From Comamonadaceae bacterium (GTDB taxonomy: Bacteria; Pseudomonadota; Gammaproteobacteria; Burkholderiales; Burkholderiaceae_C), in the NCBI GenBank assembly GCA_947442105.1, contig CANEVH010000027.1:1-50058 (forward strand): a DNA stretch of 50,058 nt, in the 5' to 3' direction. The stretch's first letter is position 1, and each line of letters starts with the position of its first letter. The notes under the pieces were generated by a model. That model was not told where the DNA came from. It worked only from the letters and a program-made list of their open reading frames with translations, and ran no database searches. The position numbers and the translations under genes are program-made. Positions 39,909-46,478 of the stretch are shown here, in pieces.

Positions 39909-39951
39909 GCAAGGCGCTGCTCGGCTTTACGGGCGGGCGCTGCCGCCTTGC
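39909..39951 (+). other. 8-bp stem-loop between two paralogous genes
   Basis: GCAAGGCG (39909-39916) pairs perfectly with CGCCTTGC (39944-39951) across a 27-base loop. No U-run follows. It may stabilise the upstream transcript or lower expression of the downstream genes. Confidence 0.35.
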
Positions 39952-39963
39952 TTAGACGGCGCG

Positions 39964-39993
39964 GCGCACCTTCATGCGTTGCGCGCCTTCATG
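39964..39993. repeat. 13-base direct repeat, 17-base period
   Basis: GCGCACCTTCATG and GCGCGCCTTCATG (12 of 13 bases alike) are separated by four bases, about 60 bases before the next gene. Tandem half-sites on one face of the helix would need 10-11-base spacing, so the meaning is unclear. Confidence 0.35.
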
Positions 39994-40050
39994 AAAGTTA
40001 GGACGATTTCCTGAGCTTCCGTTCCACCCCAAACCCTGAGGAACCTTACC

Positions 40051-40737
40051 ATGAAAAGCAATCACAACCCATACCAACGAAACCGCCAGTCCACCCAAGC
40101 GGTAATCGCTGAGGCATTTCATTTGGCGTTGCGCGCCTCCCTGCTGTTGGCGGCGGTGCTGGTCGGCGGCGGCCCTGCATTGGCACAAACCAAGCCTGCG
40201 CCAATGACGTGGGCGACGTTTGGTAACCCGGTAAGCACCCTGCAAGGCGGCAGCATCAACGACTTTTCTTACTCTGAAAAGCCCGGTGACGTCACAGTTT
40301 CCCCCATGAGCGTGGTCGCGGGCATGCTTTTTGTGCGGGGAAGTTTTGTCGCTAAAAATGCAAGTGCCTGGTCTGGTCTGGGTGTGACAGTGGAGCATGG
40401 CAGCGGCAAGCCGATCGACGTGAGCAACTACAAGACCCTCAGTATTCGCCTGTCAGCGCTCTACAGCTCCAAACTGCGCCTGCGCTTGAATGGGACCGAC
40501 GACAAGACAAAAAACAACGGCTGCTATACCATCTTCGTGCAGTACGTCACACCTGAAGAACGCAGCTACGAAATTCCCCTGAGCAAGTTTGCGTCTGACA
40601 GCTATTGCGGCGTCAACGCGGTCGACGTTGCAAAAACACTTCAACGCCTCTCGGCCATTGAGGTCGCGGAGACCAGCGACCCAGTTCGCGCCCGCAACTC
40701 GCAGTTCACAGTTGCATCCATTACCCTTTTGCCCTGA
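40051..40737 (+). CDS. secreted protein with one Cys-paired beta-rich domain
   Basis: A 228-residue exported protein, paralogue of the lipoprotein at 39.15 kb but with a cleavable signal peptide (hydrophobic LLLAAVLVGGGPALAQ, cleavage near residue 46) and no lipid cysteine. The charged lead before the hydrophobic core is long (about 25 residues). Shared features: TWATFG, INDFSYSEKPGD, NYKTLSIRLS, NNGCYTIF (Cys158), SDSYCGVN (Cys186), SITLLP end. AGGAA precedes the ATG. It is followed after 5 bases by the GH9 gene, suggesting tight coupling. It could be a soluble partner that helps the cellulase bind insoluble glucan, which is an inference. Confidence 0.8.
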   Translation: MKSNHNPYQRNRQSTQAVIAEAFHLALRASLLLAAVLVGGGPALAQTKPAPMTWATFGNPVSTLQGGSINDFSYSEKPGDVTVSPMSVVAGMLFVRGSFVAKNASAWSGLGVTVEHGSGKPIDVSNYKTLSIRLSALYSSKLRLRLNGTDDKTKNNGCYTIFVQYVTPEERSYEIPLSKFASDSYCGVNAVDVAKTLQRLSAIEVAETSDPVRARNSQFTVASITLLP

Positions 40738-40742
40738 GCCTT

Positions 40743-43073
40743 ATGTACCTTACTCACCCCGCCCGCATGCATGGCTCAAGCCTTCTGGCTGCCGCATGTT
40801 TCGTCCTTTGCAGTAGCGGCCACGCCCAAACGGGTGCGGCGTCCGCGCTGCAAAAAAACAGTTTGATCCAAAACGCGAGCTTCGATGGCACGTCCAGCCT
40901 GCCCTGGGTGAGCGAGATATCGTCCCCCGCAGTGGGCCAGTCGGGCATCAAGGCGGGCGCCCTGTGCACCACCGTCACCCACGTAGGCGCCAACCCCTGG
41001 GACGTGCAGGTGCGCCAACGCCAGCTCGGGCTGCAAGTGGGCCACACCTACACCGTGAGCTTTAAGATTTGGTCGGATCGCCCGTCCACGGTGCGCGCCA
41101 AATTGGGCATGGCCGGGCCACCCCACACCGAGTATTGGGCGCAAAACCTGCCCATTTCTAGCGAGCCGCAGCAGGTCAAAGCCCAGTTTGTGATGACGGG
41201 CAGCGCCGACCCGGCTGCCGAATTCGCGGTGCACATGGGCGGCGCGCTGGCCGGCGCGGCCAAGCCGCTCAGCGTTTGCATCGACGACATCTACCTGACC
41301 GACCCCCAGTTCACCGCGCCACCGCCGCCGGTGGTGGTGCCCACACCGGCCATCCGGCTCAACCAAGTGGGCTACTTTCCGCAGGGCCGCAAGCTCGCTG
41401 GCTATGTAAGCGCCTCCACCAAACCCCTGGCCTGGCAGCTCTTGCAAGGCGGCAAGGCAGTCGCCAGCGGCCAAACCGAACCGCTGGGGCGAGACAAAGA
41501 GTCGGGCGACGCGGTGCACCTGGTCGATTTTTCGGGCTTTGGCACGCCGGGCGATGGCTATGTGCTGGCCGTTGGCAGCGACCAGTCCACACCCTTTCGG
41601 ATTGCCGCAGACCTGTACCAACAGCTCACGGTAGATGCGATGAACTTTTTCTACCAAAACCGCAGCGGCATCGCCATCACCCTGCCCTACGCGCGCCAGC
41701 CGCAGTGGCAGCGCCCGGCCGGCCACGCCACCAGCGACAAATCGGTTCCCTGCCACAAGACCGCAGGTTGCAACTACCGGCTTGACGTGACCGGGGGCTG
41801 GTACGACGCGGGCGACCACGGCAAGTACGTGGTTAACGGCGGCATCTCCGTCTGGACACTGCTCAACCTGTACGAGCGCAACAAGCTGTTTGGCGACGCC
41901 AACACCCTGGGTGACCGCAGCCTGACCATTCCCGAGAGCGGCAACGGCGTGTCGGACCTGCTCGACGAGGTGCGCTGGCAGCTGGAGTTTTTGCTCAAAA
42001 TGCAAGTCCCGGCCGACGCGGCGCAGGCTGGCATGGTGCACCTGAAAATCCACGACGAGTTTTGGACCGCCCTGGGCATACGCCCCGACGAGGCCGAGAC
42101 CAAGCAAAAGCGCTTTTTGCACCCGGTGTCCACTTCGGCCACGCTCAACTTGGCAGCCGTGGCCGCGCAGGCAGCACGCTTGTGGCGCGGTATTGACGAC
42201 GCGTTTGCTGCACGCTGCCTCGCCGCCGCCGAGCGTGCCTGGGCCGCTGCCAAAAAGAACCCTGCGGTGTATGCCAAAGTAACCGACGGCAATGGCGGTG
42301 GCGCGTATGAAGACGACGACGTCAAAGACGAGTTCTTCTGGGCTGCCGCCGAGCTGTTCATCACCACCGGCCAGAGTACCTACCGCACCGAGCTGCTGGC
42401 GTCCAAGTACTGGAGCACCATCACCGCGCTGGTGGACGGCGTGCCCAGCCCCATGAACTGGGCCAAGACCGATGCGATGGGCACCATATCCTTGGCGATA
42501 GTGCCGAACAACTTGAGCGCGCCAGAGCGCGAGCAGCAGCGCAAAAAGGTGCTGGGCACGGCCGACAGCTACCTGGCCCTGGTGGGGCAGCAGGCTTACC
42601 GCTATCCGTTTAACGCGGGGCCGAGTGGCAAATATCCCTGGGGTTCCACCAGCTTTGTGGCCAATAACGCCATCATGTTGTCCATCGCCAACGACTTGGC
42701 GCCCAACCCCAAGTATGTGGAGGCCTCTGTGCTGAGCCTGGACTACCTGCTCGGGCGCAACGGCCTGGGCCAGTCGTATGTGAGTGGCTACGGCAGCAAG
42801 CCCCTGCTCAACCCGCACCACCGCTTTTGGGCCAAACAAGCCAACAGCCGCTTTCCCGGCGTGCCGCCCGGCGTGCTCTCTGGTGGCCCCAACAGCTCTC
42901 TGCAAGACCCCTACGTCAAAGCCATGGGCATTGCGGGCTGCCCACCGCAAAAGTGCTATGCCGACCATGGCGAAGCCTGGAGCGTAAACGAAGTCGCCAT
43001 CAACTGGAACGCACCGCTGGTCTGGATCACCTCCTACCTGAACAGCCAGTACCAGCCCAAGAAAACACCTTAA
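40743..43073 (+). CDS. GH9 cellulase with N-terminal CBM4-like and Ig-like domains
   Basis: A 776-residue modular enzyme. Signal peptide (end near GHA, residue 28), CBM4/9-like jelly roll at about 35-188 (opening LIQNASFDGT, closing CIDDIYLTDPQF), Pro-rich linker, cellulase Ig-like domain at about 203-288 (IRLNQVGYFPQGRKLA), and the GH9 (alpha/alpha)6 barrel to the end. Catalytic Asp355 and Asp358 lie in WYDAGDHGKYV, substrate His in LNPHHRFW (692-693), and general acid Glu750 in NEVAINWNAPL. It hydrolyses beta-1,4-glucan. An ATG at 40767 is an alternative start giving a cleaner signal peptide. No ribosome site is seen, so coupling to the preceding stop is likely. Confidence 0.95.
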   Translation: MYLTHPARMHGSSLLAAACFVLCSSGHAQTGAASALQKNSLIQNASFDGTSSLPWVSEISSPAVGQSGIKAGALCTTVTHVGANPWDVQVRQRQLGLQVGHTYTVSFKIWSDRPSTVRAKLGMAGPPHTEYWAQNLPISSEPQQVKAQFVMTGSADPAAEFAVHMGGALAGAAKPLSVCIDDIYLTDPQFTAPPPPVVVPTPAIRLNQVGYFPQGRKLAGYVSASTKPLAWQLLQGGKAVASGQTEPLGRDKESGDAVHLVDFSGFGTPGDGYVLAVGSDQSTPFRIAADLYQQLTVDAMNFFYQNRSGIAITLPYARQPQWQRPAGHATSDKSVPCHKTAGCNYRLDVTGGWYDAGDHGKYVVNGGISVWTLLNLYERNKLFGDANTLGDRSLTIPESGNGVSDLLDEVRWQLEFLLKMQVPADAAQAGMVHLKIHDEFWTALGIRPDEAETKQKRFLHPVSTSATLNLAAVAAQAARLWRGIDDAFAARCLAAAERAWAAAKKNPAVYAKVTDGNGGGAYEDDDVKDEFFWAAAELFITTGQSTYRTELLASKYWSTITALVDGVPSPMNWAKTDAMGTISLAIVPNNLSAPEREQQRKKVLGTADSYLALVGQQAYRYPFNAGPSGKYPWGSTSFVANNAIMLSIANDLAPNPKYVEASVLSLDYLLGRNGLGQSYVSGYGSKPLLNPHHRFWAKQANSRFPGVPPGVLSGGPNSSLQDPYVKAMGIAGCPPQKCYADHGEAWSVNEVAINWNAPLVWITSYLNSQYQPKKTP

Positions 43074-43096
43074 CCACTCTAATTAAAGGACCCCCC

Positions 43097-43804
43097 ATGA
43101 CTGCCCACTTGAACGGCAAACGCATTGTGCTCACCGGCGCCTCCCGCGGCGTAGGCTATGAAAGTACCAAGCTCTTTTTGAAAGCCGGTGCCCACGTTAT
43201 TGGCACCGCGCGCGACGCCGACCGGTTAGCCAAAGCGGCAGAAGAATTCAAAACTCTGGGTGACTTCACCCCTGTGCTGGCCGACCTGGCCGACGCCAGC
43301 GCGCCAGCCACCATTGCCAACGCGGTGGCCGCGCGCTGGGATTCGCTCGACATCTTGGTCAACAACGCCGCCGTGCAGGTGTACAAAAAAGACTGGTACG
43401 AGGAAGGCCTGGACATGCTCAACGAACAGTGGCGCATCAACGTGTTTGCCCAGCACGAGCTGATCTTCCGCCTGGTGCCCTTGCTGAAAAAAGGCCGCGA
43501 GCCCCGGGTGATCAACCTCAGCTCTGGCGCGGGCACGTTGCAAGCGCTGCGCGAAACGCCCGACATGCCCACCTACCGCCTGACCAAGTACGCGCTCAAC
43601 GGCATGTCTTTGCTGTGGGCGGGCGAGCTGCGCGGCCAAGTGGCCGTGAATGCACTAGACCCCGGCTGGCTGCGCACCGACCTGGGCGGCCCCAACGCAC
43701 CGGGTGAGCCCGCCGACGGCGCACGCCGCACCCTAGAAGTCTGCGCCCTGCCCTGGGAAGAGACCGGCAAGTTCTGGCACGGCAGCCAGCAAATTGACTA
43801 CTAA
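43097..43804 (+). CDS. short-chain dehydrogenase/reductase
   Basis: A 235-residue classical SDR. NAD(P)-binding TGASRGVG (14-21), NNAA motif (about 93-96), a catalytic Ser in INLSSGAG, the YRLTK Tyr/Lys pair, and DPGWLRTDLGG after the active site are present. AAAGGA stands 6 bases before the ATG, 23 bases after GH9. Substrate unknown. By position it may oxidise or reduce a sugar or a sugar-derived aldehyde, but SDRs are too diverse to say. Confidence 0.9.
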   Translation: MTAHLNGKRIVLTGASRGVGYESTKLFLKAGAHVIGTARDADRLAKAAEEFKTLGDFTPVLADLADASAPATIANAVAARWDSLDILVNNAAVQVYKKDWYEEGLDMLNEQWRINVFAQHELIFRLVPLLKKGREPRVINLSSGAGTLQALRETPDMPTYRLTKYALNGMSLLWAGELRGQVAVNALDPGWLRTDLGGPNAPGEPADGARRTLEVCALPWEETGKFWHGSQQIDY

Positions 43805-43821
43805 AGCCCAAGGATGTTTGC

Positions 43822-44283
43822 GTGAACCGACCCGAATTCCAAACCCTGTGCAACGCCATTGGCGACGAAATCGCCCGCCTGCTGCCCACGGTCTTGCAGG
43901 CGCCTGAGGACTGGTCTATTGGCCAGGGCAACTGCGTGCTGTGCGCCATGGACAGCGAGGGCAACACCGCCATGCGCATCTACGGCACCGACCCCGTGCG
44001 CCAGCGCCAGGCCGCCCTGGTGGCCCACAAAAAAGCGCTGCAAGTCTGGCGCACCGGCCACTCCACCGGCAGCTATGAAACGCTGGTCTACACCGGCCAA
44101 ATCAACCCCGACGCCTTTGGCATTCCCCACCCCGAGTTCATCGGCTGGCAAGGGGGTGTGGAGGCTGAAACCACCACTGGTGAGCGCCTGGTGCTGGCCT
44201 TTAGTGGCCTGCGTGGCGAGCAAGACATCGCTGTCTTGCGCACTGCGGGGGAAAACTTGGCGGCTTATCGCTTGGTGGCGTAG
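43822..44283 (+). CDS. GlcG/HbpS-like (DUF336-type) protein
   Basis: A 153-residue cytoplasmic protein starting at GTG with AAGGA upstream, 17 bases after the SDR. The layout resembles the GlcG/HbpS family: an N-terminal helix, CAMDSEGNTAMRIYGTD (the usual D.EG..V...R.DGA segment), ALVAHKKALQVWRTG, and a Gly-rich turn before a C-terminal helix. Members bind haem or small ligands and often sit beside oxidoreductase or glycolate genes. The match is by eye and moderate. It is the last gene before the terminator. Confidence 0.6.
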   Translation: MNRPEFQTLCNAIGDEIARLLPTVLQAPEDWSIGQGNCVLCAMDSEGNTAMRIYGTDPVRQRQAALVAHKKALQVWRTGHSTGSYETLVYTGQINPDAFGIPHPEFIGWQGGVEAETTTGERLVLAFSGLRGEQDIAVLRTAGENLAAYRLVA

Positions 44284-44316
44284 CCAACGGCAGAGCCAGC
44301 CAGTACCCTGTAGAAG

Positions 44317-44342
44317 AGCGCAGCGCGGGCTGCGCTTTTTTT
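44317..44342 (+). terminator. intrinsic terminator of the glucan locus
   Basis: AGCGCAGC-GCGG-GCTGCGCT, a perfect 8-bp GC-rich stem with a four-base loop, runs into seven T residues. It ends the plus-strand run 34 bases after its last stop codon. The convergent transglutaminase gene ends 25 bases further on. Confidence 0.92.
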
Positions 44343-44366
44343 ATAGCGAATCGACCGGAGCTGTCG

Positions 44367-45500
44367 TCAGCCCACAATTTCCCTGGAACTGATCTGGTAC
44401 TTGAACGCATCCGGCGCATACGGGTCCAGGCGGCCGGTGGCGGTTTCGGCGTGGGGGTACATCAAAAAGCCCAGGCGGGCTCCGGTGGAGTGCGGCAGGC
44501 TTATGTCGTGGGCGGTGTTGTAGGCCATCCAGTTGCCTTCCCAGCCGCCAAACAAGACCTTGTTCACCGGCGCGACCACCGGGTTTTTGGGGTCTTTGAT
44601 CCACTGCGCGGTTTCTTGGCGCATGACCTTGGCCACGTCGGCCGGGTCCATGGCCACCCAGCCGTATCCGGCCAGATACACCTCGGCGCGGCAGTGCTGC
44701 GCGCCTTGCAGCTTGGCGGGAATGCCGCCCAGCTCTTTGTAGCCAAAGGCGCTGGGCGCCACGCGCAGGCCATACACGTCGCGCGCGGGCAGGCCCAGCG
44801 AGCGGCACAAGCCCACAAACAAGGCGTTCAGGTCGGCGCACTTGCCACCCAGGTTGCCGGTCTCTAGCATGGCGGCAATATCGCCCTCGCCGCAGCCGCG
44901 CACCTTGGGCTCGCGGTAGGTGTTTTGCACAATCCAGTCGAAGAGCTTTTGGGCTTTTTCTACGTCGGTGCGGGCGCCAGCCACGGCTTTTTGGGCGGTG
45001 GCACGCACGATGCCGTCTACCGGAATCAGGCTGGTGGCCTGCGTCCAGGCGGCCAGCGTGTTGGCAGATTCGGCGGCCACGCCTTTTTTGGACCAGTCCT
45101 GGGCGCGGTTTTGGGTCTGGATGCGGTTGGTCAGCTCCACGAAGGGCTTGGCCGTGCCGGGCGCGAACTCGGCGTACAGCATGCGCGCGCCGTAATGGCC
45201 GTCAGACGCCATAGAGGCGGCGCCATTGCTGGTGTAAGACGACTCCAGCGACTGCTGCCAGCCGGTGTTGACACTGGGCACCGGCAGCCAAACGCGCGTG
45301 GCGCCCTGGGGTGCGGCGATTTCTACCCGCGTGGTGACTTCAAAAGTGCGCCATGCGCCGGGCTGGGGCGCGAACTGGCGCTCCGTGTCGGCTTGGGCAA
45401 AGCCGAGGGGCGAAAACGCGGCCAGGGCCGAAGCGGCGCCTGCGGTTTGCAAAAAGCGGCGGCGCGCGCTGTTGGGCGCGTTAGAGAACACGGTGGTCAT
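44367..45500 (-). CDS. Tat-exported transglutaminase-like protein
   Basis: A 377-residue protein with a twin-arginine signal (ARRRFLQTAGAASALAAF) at 12-29. The transglutaminase-core fold carries the papain-like triad: Cys221 in GGKCADLNALF, His269 in QHCRAEVYL and Asp285 in WVAMDPADV. Proteins of this kind cleave or crosslink peptide bonds in the envelope; the substrate is not known. The frame is open 22 codons upstream, but the ATG at 45500 has GGAG and begins the Tat signal. It stands alone, downstream of the parDE terminator. Confidence 0.88.
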   Translation of the reverse strand: MTTVFSNAPNSARRRFLQTAGAASALAAFSPLGFAQADTERQFAPQPGAWRTFEVTTRVEIAAPQGATRVWLPVPSVNTGWQQSLESSYTSNGAASMASDGHYGARMLYAEFAPGTAKPFVELTNRIQTQNRAQDWSKKGVAAESANTLAAWTQATSLIPVDGIVRATAQKAVAGARTDVEKAQKLFDWIVQNTYREPKVRGCGEGDIAAMLETGNLGGKCADLNALFVGLCRSLGLPARDVYGLRVAPSAFGYKELGGIPAKLQGAQHCRAEVYLAGYGWVAMDPADVAKVMRQETAQWIKDPKNPVVAPVNKVLFGGWEGNWMAYNTAHDISLPHSTGARLGFLMYPHAETATGRLDPYAPDAFKYQISSREIVG

Positions 45501-45565
45501 AAAGAGAACTCCGAATAAGTGAAACAACGCGTACGGCGCATAAAAAGATGCCCCGAGGTAGCGCA

Positions 45566-45604
45566 AACAAAAACCCGGCGGCGCATTGCTGCGCGGCGCC
45601 GGGT
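45566..45604 (-). terminator. intrinsic terminator of the parDE-type operon
   Basis: On the minus strand a GC-rich stem (ACCCGGCG pairing with CGCCGGGT, extended by GCGC/GCGC across a GG bulge, 45573-45604) is followed by TTTTTGTTTG. It lies 83 bases after the toxin stop and keeps that transcript out of the transglutaminase gene. Confidence 0.8.
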
Positions 45605-45686
45605 GCGGGGATTATCGCCTTCTGCATCCATGGGGGTGACCAGGAGGCGAACGCCCCGCCATACGGAGGGCGTCCGAACACCGGCG

Positions 45687-45980
45687 CTACGATGGATCGA
45701 AAGCGTGAGGCAGGTCGCGCGCGCCATGAAGGACGCGAACGACGGTGACTTGGTCCGCCGTTGACTCAACAAAGATGACGTAATTGCCGTGGGGGCACGA
45801 ACGCAAACCTTCAGATAGCTCTGACCTGCGTCGATAGCCTGCGGGGTTCAGGCAGATTTTTTCGCATTGCGCCCGCAGCTCGGCGATGAAACTCGCAGCA
45901 CGTATCGGGTTGTCGCGAGCGATGTAGTCACCGATTTCCTCCAGATCGTGCGCCGCCAGGGGCGTTATCAGCAAACGCAT
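45687..45980 (-). CDS. ParE/RelE-family toxin
   Basis: A 97-residue type II toxin. Typical ParE layout: LLITPLAAHDLEEIGDYIA at the N-terminus, PAGYRRRSELSEGLRSCPHGNYVIFV (in parts) in the core, and VTVVRVLHGARDL at the end. ParE proteins poison DNA gyrase, whereas RelE relatives cut mRNA; the former is more likely given the ParD partner. It starts 6 bases after the antitoxin stop. Confidence 0.88.
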   Translation of the reverse strand: MRLLITPLAAHDLEEIGDYIARDNPIRAASFIAELRAQCEKICLNPAGYRRRSELSEGLRSCPHGNYVIFVESTADQVTVVRVLHGARDLPHAFDPS

Positions 45981-45986
45981 AGGGGC

Positions 45987-46244
45987 TTAGGTCGGGGACT
46001 GGTTTGCGTATCTGGCCTGCAGCCTATCAAACACTGCATCGGCTCCCAGCGCCGCTCCGCTGGCCTTGCCCGCTGCGATCTCGGCGCGCAGTGCCTGGAG
46101 CTGGATGGCCTGCAGGCGCTCGGTGTCCTCCAGCAGGCGAAGCCCGGCACGGACCACTTCGCTGACGTTGTTGTAGCGGCCGCTTTCGACTTGGTCACGG
46201 ACAAATTTCTCAAAGTGAGGGCTCAGGGCAACACTGGTGGGCAT
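45987..46244 (-). CDS. ParD-family antitoxin
   Basis: An 85-residue ribbon-helix-helix antitoxin. SVALSPHFEKFVRDQVESG (in part) and RYNNVSEVVRAGLRLLED form the DNA-binding domain. The C-terminal half (QALRAEIAAGKASG) is the usual toxin-wrapping helix. First gene of the pair, with TTAGGA before the ATG, and probably autorepressed from the AT-rich stretch at 46250-46290. Confidence 0.9.
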   Translation of the reverse strand: MPTSVALSPHFEKFVRDQVESGRYNNVSEVVRAGLRLLEDTERLQAIQLQALRAEIAAGKASGAALGADAVFDRLQARYANQSPT

Positions 46245-46478
46245 GGATTTTTCCTAACAGTTAATAAGCAATATTATTCACTAGCGGAATGCGTCCGTCA
46301 AAATTCACCCGCCTGAGCGCCCTAGGCGGCAACCTATCGCTGTATGAAACCTTACGGCGCACCGCCTGCTTGTTCACGCAAGCGCTATATTCAAAGCCCC
46401 GCCCGCGCCAAACCGCTGGTAGGTTTGCCCCCTCCCCGGCCACAGCACTCCGCGTGCCTTTGAAACCCCTTCCCCCTT

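Noticed and set aside
40776..42968. A 730-codon open frame antisense to the GH9 gene
   Set aside because: It mirrors the strong GC codon bias of GH9, has no recognisable domain and no ribosome site, while the GH9 frame carries all catalytic motifs.
45605..45764. Short plus-strand frames opposite the end of the toxin gene
   Set aside because: Arg-rich composition, no ribosome site, and overlap with parE on the other strand.
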